Shown: piece by piece, positions 8,819 through 17,373 of the stretch
Layout: each line of letters begins with the position of its first letter
How positions within the stretch are numbered: the stretch's first letter is position 1
From: Collinsella bouchesdurhonensis
GTDB lineage: Bacteria; Actinomycetota; Coriobacteriia; Coriobacteriales; Coriobacteriaceae
Reading direction: 5' to 3'
DNA: 64,000 bases
Assembly (NCBI RefSeq): GCF_900155365.1
Contig: NZ_LT699739.1
Coordinates: forward strand, 561,861-625,860
Program-made: the position numbers and the translations under genes
The notes under the pieces: generated by a model
Seen by the model: only the letters and a program-made list of their open reading frames with translations
What the model was told of the DNA's origin: nothing
Database searches by the model: none

Positions 8819-9907
8819 CTAGAGCCCCAACGCCGTAAAGAGCAATCCCCACACGACGCCGATGCCATAGAGCATGACGATGATGACCATGTTTTCGCGT
8901 ACCGAGCGATTGGTGCGGAACAGCACCAGGTAACCCACGCCGGCAGAGATGAGCGTGCCTGCAAGCATGGGGGCAAGCGTCAGCACGCCCTCGAGATAGA
9001 GCTGCGTGATAACCACGCTCGCCGAGCAGTTGGGAATGAGGCCCACCAAAGCAGATGCAAACACCGCAAGTGTCTCGTTACCGCGCAGCACCCGCTCGAG
9101 CACCGGCTCGCCTACGGTATCCAAGATGCCCACCAGCACGAGCGTCACCAAGAAAATGAAGATGCTCACCTGCACAGTATGAGAAAGCGCGCTCCGTACG
9201 ATCGAAGACAGCATGTGCTCATTGTCATGGGTATGTTCATGAGCGTGCCCATGCTCGTGGGCGCAAGAATGCTCGCGCATCGAATCGCTATCGCGACGAT
9301 GGTGGTGTTCCACGTGCTCCTCGCAGCCGCAGTGATCACGTTCGCACAGCTCGTGGATGTGCTCGGCGCTCACGCCCGCCTCGAAAACCTCATCGACGAT
9401 ATCGCCTTCGCTATGGTCGCCATGACCGCAGTTCACATGGCTTGGATTCACGGCTGCCCCAAGCACGGTTTGGCGCAGCGCCGCATGGACACGTGCATTT
9501 TTGCGCAAAGCGCGCACAGCCGTGTCAATCAAAAATCCCGTAATAAGCGCCACGAGCATCTTGATAGCCAAAATGGTTGTCATGCTTTTCAGGGGCATGT
9601 GCTCGGCCATGAGCATGGGTAGCATCTCATCGGACGTAGAAAGAAACACCGCCACCAACGTTCCCAGCGTCACAATGCGCCCAGCGTAGAGCGTCGCCGC
9701 CATGGCGGAAAAGCCGCATTGCGGAAAGATTCCCAGCAAGGCGCCCACAGCAGGGCCGGCCGTTCCCGCGCGACGAATCGTGTTGTTAACACGCTCTCCC
9801 GCCACGTGCTCCAACAATTCGAGCGCCAGATACGTCACGAACAAAAACGGAACCAAAGCCAGCGTATCCTTGCCGGCGTCCAATACGATATCCGCAATCA
9901 AATCCAT
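8819..9907 (-). CDS. ArsP_2-type putative heavy-metal exporter with His-rich loop
   Basis: A 362-residue polytopic membrane protein resembling the ArsP_2 family of putative ten-helix metal exporters (annotated as arsenic efflux or putative manganese transporters). It has two hydrophobic halves. Each half contains a similar motif, IFPQCGFSAMAATLY and LIPNCSASVVITQLY, suggesting internal duplication. Between them lies a hydrophilic loop, about residues 155-230, extraordinarily rich in His, Cys and Asp/Glu, for example ending HEHGHAHEHTHDNEH. Such a loop points to a divalent metal such as zinc. The substrate is inferred. Confidence 0.8.
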   Translation of the reverse strand: MDLIADIVLDAGKDTLALVPFLFVTYLALELLEHVAGERVNNTIRRAGTAGPAVGALLGIFPQCGFSAMAATLYAGRIVTLGTLVAVFLSTSDEMLPMLMAEHMPLKSMTTILAIKMLVALITGFLIDTAVRALRKNARVHAALRQTVLGAAVNPSHVNCGHGDHSEGDIVDEVFEAGVSAEHIHELCERDHCGCEEHVEHHHRRDSDSMREHSCAHEHGHAHEHTHDNEHMLSSIVRSALSHTVQVSIFIFLVTLVLVGILDTVGEPVLERVLRGNETLAVFASALVGLIPNCSASVVITQLYLEGVLTLAPMLAGTLISAGVGYLVLFRTNRSVRENMVIIVMLYGIGVVWGLLFTALGL

Positions 9908-10063
9908 GCAGTGCGTGCTCCCATCGATGGCTTTACCAAGATTTTGAGTTCCAAGGCTTAAATTAATCTATTGTACTGAAGATGATAGTTCAACATAAAA
10001 GTTTCCATTGGTAAACTGAGGCAAGCAGCAAACCTCTATTTCCACACAGCGAAAGGTGTAGCA

Positions 10064-11032
10064 ATGAATACTCAACAGGCACTTGAATACTCGATGCAAC
10101 CGTTTATTCCCATGTTCATCTTCGGCGGCGGCTACGAAATGGTCGAATCCGAACGTCTGCGCAGTGAAGAAGCGCTCAAAGCCCTTGTTGACGAATGGAA
10201 CACAAATCCCGAGCCATCCTTCGGCTACGACGTGATCGTAGACCTCGCCGATCGCAATCGCGAGCTATGCGATCACGTGGGCGAAACACGACTGCGCAAC
10301 AAGCCATCCTCCATGCTTGCTCGCAGCCTGTCCGACGCAGACACCTGCGCCGCCATCGGCAAGATGCAGCGTCGCAGCGCCTCTGCCGTCATGCGCGAGA
10401 TCCACGGAGACCGCGAGGCGCTTGGCGTCGCTTTCACGCGCAAGCCCATCCAGGGCACGGTGCTCGGCATCGATATCGAAACGACCGGGCGCGCGCCCGA
10501 ACGCGGCTATATCATCAACGTGGGCTGGGAGATCATGGAGCTCACGAGCGATGCGACCCCGCACGATGCCGAGGCCCACTATTGCGGCCTGCCCGAGATC
10601 TACCGCGAGTCCGGTGTTCCACTCACCGAAATTCATCACATCACCTGGGAAGATATCGACAACAAAACACCCTTTCGCGAAAACAAGGCGCTGCAGAAGC
10701 AGATTCTCAAACTCATGAAAAAGTACCCCTATATGGCGCACAACGCCGCCTTCGAGGACTCCTGGTTCAAGCTGCATCTTGAGGGCTATGCCGAGGCGCG
10801 TCGTGAGGGCAAAATCGTCATCATCGACTCGCGCGAAATCTGCCGCAGACTCGATGGCGAGGTAAAGACCCTCCCGCGCGAGAGCTCCCCTGCCGCGCTT
10901 GAGAATTGGGCACGCCGCCGCGGCACGCTCGGAACGGGCGAAGTCGAACAGCATCTGGGTCTCGACGACACCGACCTCATGCTTCGCACGGTGCAAGCGG
11001 AGTTCAACGAGAAAAACCTTTTCGCCAAATAG
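10064..11032 (+). CDS. DEDDh 3'-5' exonuclease domain protein
   Basis: A 322-residue protein with a DnaQ/epsilon-like exonuclease domain at about 130-322. The catalytic set is visible: D137 and E139 in GIDIETTG, D232 in HNAAFED, and H297 with D302 in the H-x4-D arrangement of DEDDh enzymes. The first 130 residues are a helical N-terminal extension that I do not recognise. The role could be DNA or RNA trimming. ATG 10064 follows AAAGGTGTAGCA. A hairpin 9 bases downstream probably ends the transcript. Confidence 0.88.
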   Translation: MNTQQALEYSMQPFIPMFIFGGGYEMVESERLRSEEALKALVDEWNTNPEPSFGYDVIVDLADRNRELCDHVGETRLRNKPSSMLARSLSDADTCAAIGKMQRRSASAVMREIHGDREALGVAFTRKPIQGTVLGIDIETTGRAPERGYIINVGWEIMELTSDATPHDAEAHYCGLPEIYRESGVPLTEIHHITWEDIDNKTPFRENKALQKQILKLMKKYPYMAHNAAFEDSWFKLHLEGYAEARREGKIVIIDSREICRRLDGEVKTLPRESSPAALENWARRRGTLGTGEVEQHLGLDDTDLMLRTVQAEFNEKNLFAK

Positions 11033-11040
11033 CTTAATCA

Positions 11041-11080
11041 GCCGGATGCGACCAGTTGCCGCGAGCGTGTCGCATCCGGC
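11041..11080 (+). terminator. Hairpin after exonuclease gene
   Basis: GCCGGATGCGAC at 11041-11052 pairs perfectly with GTCGCATCCGGC at 11069-11080. No strong T run follows, so termination may be imperfect. Confidence 0.6.
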
Positions 11081-11183
11081 CCTTTGCCCATAGAGCTCAG
11101 ACACGCCACGTAACCCGCAACGTACAAAGCTCGGATGTCATATTTTCGCAGGCGGAAGTCCTGGCTTATGGCATCATCGATAT

Positions 11184-12380
11184 ATGGGAATCGTTTTGTC
11201 ACATACCACGGCAAGAGCGGTCTATCAAACCGTCCACTCGATTGCACGCAGCGGCATCGAGCCCTGTAGCGATGCCGCTATCTTCAAGTCGCATCCAAGC
11301 AGAAAGCTTGTTGATGATGCGTTAAGATGGCTCGCTATCCACAATGTAGAAGCGGACGAAAACGCCCCCATTGAGACAATGGTCTTCGAGCGCAACGGTA
11401 TGCGTAATCTTACAGGCTGCCGAACCCACGTCTCGACAAAACGATTCTCGAGCTCTCGATTCGTCAAGCTCACCGACGACATCTCGATAGTCGGAGTTGA
11501 GCTGTGTGCCCTTCAAGCCGCAACCTATCTGCCCTTTCGCAAGCTTGTTGAATACTACTTTGAATTGTGCGGGGCCTATTCCCTGAAGACGGGCTCAACA
11601 ACCTCGTACAGCGAAAGGCCAGCCCTCACAACGACCGCACGGCTCAAACATTTCTTCAATACGCTTTCTGCTTGCGATGGACTCATTCCGGCACGGAAGG
11701 CCATCAAGTGCATACGGGACGGCTGCCGTTCGCCCATGGAAACAGCCTTTGTCATGATGCTCACGATGCCAAAAAACGAAGGCGGCCTGGGGATAAGGGC
11801 CCTCGAAACCGACTACGAGATCAAGGTCGCCAACGTCGCGAAAGGCCTCACAAGACGAACGAAGTTCTACATGGACGCGTACCTCAAACGTTCTCGCGTC
11901 GACATCGAATACAACGGCTTTCATCACGATACGGAAGAAAATCGCGCTATCGATGAAGAGCGCAAAAACGCACTTGCAGCGATGGGCTATGGAATTGTCA
12001 CCATCAGCAGGCACTCATTTATGCATGCCGAGCCGTTTGCCCGGGTCATGGAAGTAATTCAACGAAAAGAAGGCATTCGTCCCTCGCGCCTCCCAAAGAA
12101 CTTTAAAGCTAAACAGGAGGAGCTGAGAAAGTTCGTACTTCGAAGACATCTCGAGGAAAAGAAACGGCTCGAGGAGAAAATCCGGCGCGACCGTGAAGAG
12201 CGAAACCGGATTGACTACGAAAAAGCCCTGCTTGATGGAGTCCTTGACGATCCGTTAATCAATACCGTTCCAGAAATTGACGACATGCAGACATTCGAGC
12301 ATCAAACGCCTCGCGCAGACAACGCACGTGGCCCCGCGCCCGATGGCAAAGTGTTTGGAGCCGGTATCGAACTCAAATAA
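11184..12380 (+). CDS. Putative PD-(D/E)XK nuclease-fold protein (DUF559/Vsr-like)
   Basis: A 398-residue protein. The N-terminus (about 1-120, starting MGIVLSHTTARAVY) resembles DNA-binding regions found before nuclease domains in AbiEi-like proteins. The middle has a nuclease-like core: E186 in SPMETAF, D231 in FYMDAYLK and E242 in DIEYNGFHH, followed by EERKNALAAMGYGIVTI, the order seen in DUF559/Vsr-type endonucleases. The C-terminus (about 300-360) is a charged coiled coil. ATG 11184 has no clear ribosome binding site. No toxin or methylase gene is adjacent. A role in genome defence is possible but unproven. Confidence 0.6.
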   Translation: MGIVLSHTTARAVYQTVHSIARSGIEPCSDAAIFKSHPSRKLVDDALRWLAIHNVEADENAPIETMVFERNGMRNLTGCRTHVSTKRFSSSRFVKLTDDISIVGVELCALQAATYLPFRKLVEYYFELCGAYSLKTGSTTSYSERPALTTTARLKHFFNTLSACDGLIPARKAIKCIRDGCRSPMETAFVMMLTMPKNEGGLGIRALETDYEIKVANVAKGLTRRTKFYMDAYLKRSRVDIEYNGFHHDTEENRAIDEERKNALAAMGYGIVTISRHSFMHAEPFARVMEVIQRKEGIRPSRLPKNFKAKQEELRKFVLRRHLEEKKRLEEKIRRDREERNRIDYEKALLDGVLDDPLINTVPEIDDMQTFEHQTPRADNARGPAPDGKVFGAGIELK

Positions 12381-12682
12381 AGGAATAGACGCTCTGGTAC
12401 CGTGCAAAAATCAAAGTATTCAGTCGTTAGGTCTATTTGCCTTGTTCCAAGCGGGTCTATTGGACGCTCTGCTCAGATAATATTTCAACATCTGTGGAGT
12501 ATTGCGTTCATTTTGCCCATTTAGACCTTTCGACATGACAAAAATCCCAACCCCTATGCTGAATACATTAAATTTTGCACAGTTCCCGACCACCTACCAC
12601 AGTCTCGATACCTCAACGGCGGCAATCTCACCCCGTCCGCCATTGCTTTCAACCAAACAAAGAAGTGCTCAGCGAAATTCCA

Positions 12683-12710
12683 TTGACATATGAGCATACA
12701 TTCATATAAT
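12683..12710 (+). promoter_or_regulatory. Consensus promoter of the zinc/cadmium operon
   Basis: TTGACA at 12683-12688 and TATAAT at 12705-12710 are both perfect consensus hexamers, separated by 16 bases. Operator 1 occupies the spacer. Confidence 0.85.
12688..12707 (+). promoter_or_regulatory. ArsR/SmtB-type operator 1
   Basis: An imperfect palindrome with ATATGA at its left end and TCATAT at its right end. It resembles the 12-2-12 operators of SmtB, CzrA and CadC and lies between the -35 and -10 hexamers. Confidence 0.82.
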
Positions 12711-12722
12711 AATTACTAGAAA

Positions 12723-12742
12723 ATATGAGCGCATGTTCATAT
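12723..12742 (+). promoter_or_regulatory. ArsR/SmtB-type operator 2
   Basis: ATATGAGC and TGTTCATAT flank a short centre. It starts 35 bases after operator 1, just downstream of the expected transcription start. Confidence 0.85.
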
Positions 12743-12756
12743 GAAAGGATGTTGCC

Positions 12757-13122
12757 ATGAACGAACAACCCCCGGAGCTCATAAGCGGCCCCAACGGATA
12801 TGACGCTCCCCTTGCAGCAACTTGCTCTCCCGAAGACCTTCCCGACGAGGAGTTGCTCTACGACCTTGCAGACCTCTTCAAGGTCTTTAGCGACACTACG
12901 CGCATCAAGATTCTCTATACCCTCATGGGCCGCGAGCTGTGCGTAGCCGATATTGCCGATGCCACACAAACGTCCCAATCGGCCGTCTCCCATCAGCTGC
13001 GCACGCTTAAGAGCTCCCACCTGGTTAAATTTCGTCGCGACGGCCGAAACATCCTCTACTCACTCGCAGACGATCACGTCTACACCATGCTCAATCAAGG
13101 CATGAGCCATATTTGCGAATAA
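12757..13122 (+). CDS. SmtB/CzrA-type ArsR-family zinc-responsive repressor
   Basis: A 121-residue winged-helix repressor. The helix-turn-helix region contains ELCVADIADATQTSQSAVSH. The C-terminal helix carries D-x-H-x10-H-x2-E (in DDHVYTMLNQGMSHICE), with exactly the spacing of the alpha-5 zinc site of SmtB and CzrA. Only one Cys remains of the CadC alpha-3 CVC motif, so zinc sensing is favoured over lead or cadmium. The gene sits directly behind two matching operators and before an HMA protein and a P1B-2 ATPase, so it should be autoregulated and derepressed by metal. Confidence 0.93.
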   Translation: MNEQPPELISGPNGYDAPLAATCSPEDLPDEELLYDLADLFKVFSDTTRIKILYTLMGRELCVADIADATQTSQSAVSHQLRTLKSSHLVKFRRDGRNILYSLADDHVYTMLNQGMSHICE

Positions 13123-13184
13123 CAATCCGGCAAGGCAACAACGCGGCCCGCATCTATGCCGCCAGCACAGGAAAGGAACCCATC

Positions 13185-13403
13185 ATGAAAAAGTCCTTCA
13201 AGCTCGACGAAATCGACTGCGCTAACTGCGCTCGCGAGCTCCAAGACGAGCTCACCCAGCTCGAAGGCGTCAAGTCCGTCTCCGTGAACTTTATGACACA
13301 AAAACTTACCCTCGAGGCCGAAGACAACGAGTTCGAGGAAGTGCTCGACCGCGTGGTTGAGTTCACCGCCGAAGCAGAACCTGACTGCGAAATCATTCTC
13401 TAG
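13185..13403 (+). CDS. Stand-alone heavy-metal-associated (HMA) domain protein
   Basis: A 72-residue HMA-fold protein with DCANC as the metal loop. The chain is acidic (EAEDNEFEEVLD), as in Zn/Cd-type HMA domains. The ATPase encoded next lacks an N-terminal HMA domain, so this protein probably supplies that function in trans. ATG 13185 follows AGGAAAGGAA and was chosen over an upstream in-frame ATG that would add residues not belonging to the fold. It ends just before a hairpin at 13417-13439 that separates it from the ATPase. Confidence 0.88.
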   Translation: MKKSFKLDEIDCANCARELQDELTQLEGVKSVSVNFMTQKLTLEAEDNEFEEVLDRVVEFTAEAEPDCEIIL

Positions 13404-13416
13404 CCCACGCACCAGC

Positions 13417-13439
13417 AAGGCCGCAGTCACTGCGGCCTT
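13417..13439 (+). terminator. Hairpin between HMA gene and metal ATPase
   Basis: AAGGCCGCAGT and ACTGCGGCCTT form an almost perfect hairpin. A short weak T-rich tail follows. It should reduce readthrough into the ATPase gene, which has its own operator. Confidence 0.65.
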
Positions 13440-13452
13440 CATTCGCAAAGTC

Positions 13453-13472
13453 ATATGAGCGAGTGTTCATAC
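13453..13472 (+). promoter_or_regulatory. ArsR/SmtB-type operator 3, before the ATPase
   Basis: ATATGAGC and TGTTCATAC match operator 2 at 17 of 20 positions. It lies 25 bases before the ATPase start, so the repressor probably controls the ATPase through a second binding region. Confidence 0.82.
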
Positions 13473-13496
13473 ATTCAAATGGGAGGTATTTGAATC

Positions 13497-15449
13497 ATGG
13501 CAACCGCCGATCCCAAAAAGAAAAAGAAGAAGCGCCGCAAGAAGGAGTCGCTCGAGCACAAACGCAATCGCATCCTTGTAGCGCTTGCAGTCTTTGTCGC
13601 GGTATACGCACTGGATGAACTGGGCGTCCTTGAGCGCGCCTTTGGAAACCCCGGGGACGTTTACGCAAGCTTCATGCTCTTCCTCGTGCCATTTGTCATC
13701 GCCGGCCATGACGTACTCAAAAAAGCCTGGAACAACATTCGTCACGGCAAAGCATTTGACGAGAGCTTCCTCATGGCCGTGGCCACGCTCGGCGCTTTTG
13801 CTATGGTGTTTTTTCCAGACACCGACCCACACATGGCAGAAGGAGCAGCCGTTATGCTCTTTTACCAGGTGGGAGAGCTCTTCCAGGCCTACGCCGTAGG
13901 AAAGAGCCGCAAGTCCATTAGCTCCATGATGGATATCGCGCCCGATTATGCAAACATCGAAGATGCCGAAGGCAACCTTAAGCAGGTAGACCCCAACGAG
14001 GTGGCGTGCGGAAGCATCATCGTAATCAAGCCAGGAGAGCGCGTGCCCATCGATGGAACAATCGTTGAGGGTGCTACCCAGCTCGACACCGCCGCTCTCA
14101 CCGGCGAATCCATCCCTCGTCATGCGGAAACGGGCGCCGAGGTCGTCTCGGGCTGCATCAACATGACGGGCCTCATCAAGGTCAAGACTACCAAGCCCTT
14201 TGGCGAGTCCACTGTCTCGCGCATCCTTGAGCTTGTAGAGAACGCCAGCGAAAAGAAGGCGCGGACCGAAAACTTCATCACGCGTTTTGCCCGCATTTAC
14301 ACGCCTGCCGTCACCGGCGCCGCGGCACTGCTCGCGGTGGGTGGCGGGATCGTCACGGGGGCGTGGCCCGATTGGATTTTGCGCGGCCTCACATTCTTGG
14401 TCGTCTCCTGCCCTTGCGCGCTCGTGATCAGCGTGCCCCTGAGCTTTTTTGGCGGCATCGGCGGTGCTTCCAAAATCGGCGTCCTGGTCAAGGGGTCAAA
14501 CTACCTGGAGGCCCTCGCCGAAGTCGACACTGTAGTGTTCGATAAGACGGGTACGCTTACGCGCGGCACGTTTTCCGTCGCAGAGATTCATCCCGAGAAC
14601 GGCTACACCGAGTCCTCCCTGCTCGAAATGGCGGCCCTTGCAGAATCCTTCTCCGATCACCCCATCGCGCAGTCTGTCCGCGCCGCCTACACGGGCGAAC
14701 TGGACTCCAAGCGCATCGCGAATTCCGGCAATGACTCCGGCCATGGCGTCTTCGCAACCATCGACGGCAAAAAGGTTATTGTGGGCAACGCAAAAATGCT
14801 TGCAAAAGCAGGCTTCACAGCGCCCGATTGCGAAATCGCAGGAACGATTCTCCACGTGCTGGTCGACACTACTTACGCTGGCCATATCGTGATCGCCGAC
14901 ACCGTAAAAGACGACGCCAAGCAAACCATCAGCGATCTTCACGCCGCGGGAGTGCGCCGCTGTGTGATGCTCACAGGCGACCGCGAGGAGGTGGCAGCCG
15001 CAGTATCCCGCGAGCTTTGCCTGGACGAATACCACGCGCAGCTCCTTCCTGGCGACAAGGTGGAACGCGTCGAAAAACTCCTCGCCAGTGAAGGTGCCAA
15101 ACACAAGCTTGCCTTTGTGGGCGACGGCATCAACGACGCCCCGGTCCTCACACGCGCTGACGTCGGTATCGCCATGGGCGCTATGGGTTCCGACGCGGCC
15201 ATCGAGGCGGCCGACATCGTGCTGATGGACGACAAGCCCTCCAACATCGCGCGCGCCATGCGCATCGCACGCAAAACCATGGGTATCGTCTGGCAAAACA
15301 TCGTGTTTGCCCTTTCGGTGAAGCTGCTGATCCTCGCGCTTGCGGCGCTGGGCATCGCCAACATGTGGCTTGCGGTCTTTGGCGACGTGGGAGTGGCAAT
15401 CATAGCGATCCTGAACGCAATGCGCGCCATGAACGTCAAGGGGGCTTAA
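13497..15449 (+). CDS. P1B-2 type Zn/Cd/Pb-exporting ATPase lacking an HMA domain
   Basis: A 650-residue heavy-metal P-type ATPase. The first 25 residues are extremely Lys/Arg-rich (DPKKKKKKRRKKES) in place of the usual HMA domain. Key sites are CPC at 305-307, DKTGT at 349, SDHPIA as the HP motif, and GDGIND at 542. The last membrane segments contain SVKLL and FGDVG, the Lys and Asp-x-Gly pair typical of Zn/Cd/Pb pumps (ZntA, CadA). GGGAGG precedes ATG 13497 at good spacing. With the upstream repressor and HMA protein it forms a metal-resistance unit. Confidence 0.94.
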   Translation: MATADPKKKKKKRRKKESLEHKRNRILVALAVFVAVYALDELGVLERAFGNPGDVYASFMLFLVPFVIAGHDVLKKAWNNIRHGKAFDESFLMAVATLGAFAMVFFPDTDPHMAEGAAVMLFYQVGELFQAYAVGKSRKSISSMMDIAPDYANIEDAEGNLKQVDPNEVACGSIIVIKPGERVPIDGTIVEGATQLDTAALTGESIPRHAETGAEVVSGCINMTGLIKVKTTKPFGESTVSRILELVENASEKKARTENFITRFARIYTPAVTGAAALLAVGGGIVTGAWPDWILRGLTFLVVSCPCALVISVPLSFFGGIGGASKIGVLVKGSNYLEALAEVDTVVFDKTGTLTRGTFSVAEIHPENGYTESSLLEMAALAESFSDHPIAQSVRAAYTGELDSKRIANSGNDSGHGVFATIDGKKVIVGNAKMLAKAGFTAPDCEIAGTILHVLVDTTYAGHIVIADTVKDDAKQTISDLHAAGVRRCVMLTGDREEVAAAVSRELCLDEYHAQLLPGDKVERVEKLLASEGAKHKLAFVGDGINDAPVLTRADVGIAMGAMGSDAAIEAADIVLMDDKPSNIARAMRIARKTMGIVWQNIVFALSVKLLILALAALGIANMWLAVFGDVGVAIIAILNAMRAMNVKGA

Positions 15450-15458
15450 AGGCCCAAC

Positions 15459-15537
15459 GCCGAGAGCCGGCATTTCCTTCCCTCGCTGGTCCTCGCTTCG
15501 CTGTGGAATCGCTCAGGAGGGGGTGCCGGCTCTCGGC
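15459..15537. repeat. Structured repeat, copy A (conserved core, local arms)
   Basis: GCCGAGAGCCGGCA at 15459-15472 pairs perfectly with its complement at 15524-15537. The inner core, 15486-15517, starts CTGGTCCTCG and ends GGAATCGCTCAGG; nearly the same core recurs at 34540-34577 inside unrelated arms. It lies just behind the metal ATPase, so it may also act as a terminator. Confidence 0.7.
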
Positions 15538-15601
15538 TGCGGAGACGTGCCCCATGCGTTCGTGGCTTGCCTTGCGAGATTCAGGGCAAAAAATCAAAAA
15601 A

Positions 15602-15634
15602 GGAGCGGCGACGTTGCACCAACGTCGCCGCTCC
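15602..15634. terminator. Bidirectional terminator between ATPase and slyD
   Basis: Fifteen-base arms (15602-15616 and 15620-15634) pair perfectly around a three-base loop. TTTT follows on the plus strand, and a long T-rich run follows on the minus strand, so it should serve both converging genes. Confidence 0.88.
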
Positions 15635-15656
15635 CGCTCGTTTTATCTAAGTTGAA

Positions 15657-16085
15657 TTAGCCCAGAACCTCTACGAGCTCAATCTCAAAGTTGAGGTCCT
15701 TGCCGGCCATCTCGTGGTTGGCATCGATCTTGACGCCCTCGGGGGTCACCTCGACAACCGTAACGGGAACAGGCTGACCGCCGGCACCGGAAAGCGCGAG
15801 CTTATCACCCACATGAATCTGGTCGATGTTGGGCACCTGCGCGGCGGGGAAGAACATGACCAGGTCCTCGCGACGCTCGCCATAGGCCTCGGCACACGGA
15901 ATATGGACGGTCTTCTTCTCGCCCACCTCCATGTCCTTCACGGCGGCATCAAAGCCGGGAATCATCTGGTGGGCGCAGCAGGTGAACTCCAAAGGCTCGC
16001 CGCGATCGTAGGAGCTATCGAACTGGGTGCCGTCATCCAGCGTACCGCGGTAGTGGGCGCGCACCTTCTTGCCTTCGTTTGACAT
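15657..16085 (-). CDS. slyD: FKBP-type peptidyl-prolyl isomerase, SlyD-like
   Basis: A 142-residue FKBP-type prolyl isomerase and chaperone. The split FKBP domain shows VRAHYRGTLDDGTQFDSS and PLEF at the start and a C-terminal FEIELVEV strand. Between them is the insert-in-flap domain (about 65-125, from AYGERREDLVMFFP to DANHEMAGKDL), which marks the SlyD subgroup. It ends without the His/Cys-rich nickel-binding tail of E. coli SlyD, so it is a short-type member. It stands alone between a bidirectional terminator and a divergent dipeptidase gene. Confidence 0.92.
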   Translation of the reverse strand: MSNEGKKVRAHYRGTLDDGTQFDSSYDRGEPLEFTCCAHQMIPGFDAAVKDMEVGEKKTVHIPCAEAYGERREDLVMFFPAAQVPNIDQIHVGDKLALSGAGGQPVPVTVVEVTPEGVKIDANHEMAGKDLNFEIELVEVLG

Positions 16086-16248
16086 ATCGTCCTCATTTCA
16101 GTGAAAACTCGATTTTGCCCGCCGGAGCGGACACGTAGGGTCAACTATACCCCAAACTGTACGCTGCAATCCGACCTATCGGACGAGCGCAGCCTACGCG
16201 TAGACGTGTAGAATGGACGAGACTAAAACCGCACCAACAGGAGGCTTC

Positions 16249-17265
16249 ATGTCTATTCCCGTACTCGACCTACATTGCGATACCGCCGATCGCTTGGGCT
16301 GGCAAACCATCGATCGCGAACTCAAGACCGTCTCGGGAGACGAATTCTTCACCCCAGACGACGCCGAATGCCCCGAGCGCTACTTCTCCCTCAAGAACAA
16401 CGACTGCGCCATCTCGATCGACATGGCCGAGGGCACTCCCTGGGCGCAGTGCTTTGCCACGTTCGTCCCCGATTGCTTCTCCCCCGAGCAGTCTCTGCGT
16501 TTCCATGCGCAGATCATGGCGCACATCAGCGCTCAGACGAACCTCAACCACGCCCAGGCAACCGAGGTGCATGCCGCAAGTGACATTCGCCCCGCTCTCG
16601 ATCAGGGTCGATTCGCCTGCATCCATACGATCGAGAACGCGCGCATGTTCGCACACGACCTCAACCTCATCGAGGCCCTCAAACGTGCCGGCGTGCTCAT
16701 GGCCTCCCTTACATGGAACGCCGCGGGCCCGCTTGCCAGCGGACACGATACCCACGCGGGCCTCACCGATCTTGGTCGCCAGGCCATTGCCGAAATGGAA
16801 CGCTGCGGCATGGTGCTCGACGTCTCGCATCTCAACGATGAATGTTTTGACGAGGTAGCCGCCCTTGCCAAGCGCCCCTTCGTAGCAAGCCACTCCAATT
16901 CGCGCGCCATCTGCGGTCACGTGCGCAACCTCACCGACCAGCAGTTCCAAGTTATCCGCGACGCTGGCGGTGTCGTAGGCCTCAACTATTGCAATGGTTT
17001 CTTGGTCGATGGCGCCAATAAAGATACGTCGGCCGAACTGGTCACCTTTGATGCCACTGCACGCCACATCGAGCACTGGCTCGAGCTGGGCGGCGAAGAT
17101 GTCATCGCACTTGGCGGCGACCTCGACGGAGCCGACGTGCCCGAGTACGTGGCAGACGCCTCCAAGTTCCCCGCATTCCAGCAGATGCTTGTCGAACGTT
17201 TTGGTGAAACGATCACGCGCAAGCTTTGCTTTGAGAACGCGCTGTCCTTCTTCGAACGCTTCTAG
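16249..17265 (+). CDS. Membrane dipeptidase family (M19) protein
   Basis: A 338-residue zinc dipeptidase of peptidase family M19 (renal dipeptidase-like). Metal-site motifs are visible: LDLHCDTADR at the start, TIENARMF in the middle, VSHLND, and VASHSNSRAICGH; the C-terminal GGDLDGAD matches the family. The enzyme would cleave dipeptides, including D-amino-acid dipeptides in some members. ATG 16249 follows AGGAGG at ideal spacing. It has no signal peptide, so it is probably cytosolic. A strong hairpin at 17291-17328 ends the gene. Confidence 0.9.
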   Translation: MSIPVLDLHCDTADRLGWQTIDRELKTVSGDEFFTPDDAECPERYFSLKNNDCAISIDMAEGTPWAQCFATFVPDCFSPEQSLRFHAQIMAHISAQTNLNHAQATEVHAASDIRPALDQGRFACIHTIENARMFAHDLNLIEALKRAGVLMASLTWNAAGPLASGHDTHAGLTDLGRQAIAEMERCGMVLDVSHLNDECFDEVAALAKRPFVASHSNSRAICGHVRNLTDQQFQVIRDAGGVVGLNYCNGFLVDGANKDTSAELVTFDATARHIEHWLELGGEDVIALGGDLDGADVPEYVADASKFPAFQQMLVERFGETITRKLCFENALSFFERF

Positions 17266-17290
17266 GTCACGGCCCCATCCGAATAACAAA

Positions 17291-17328
17291 GCGGGCGCGG
17301 GATGCACTGAGTTGCATCCCGCGCCCGC
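17291..17328. terminator. Terminator between converging dipeptidase and ddl genes
   Basis: Sixteen-base arms (17291-17306 and 17313-17328) pair perfectly around a six-base loop. A pyrimidine-rich tail follows on the plus strand. Confidence 0.82.
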
Positions 17329-17373
17329 ACTTCTTTAGCGATTGAGCGCCTGCCTTGCACTAAGGTAACTTAT

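Larger units (their letters stand above)
12381..12756. other. Intergenic region upstream of the SmtB-type repressor
   Basis: The first 300 bases after the nuclease-like gene hold no gene or repeat that I recognise. The last 75 bases are AT-rich and carry the metal-responsive promoter and two operators described separately. Confidence 0.6.
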
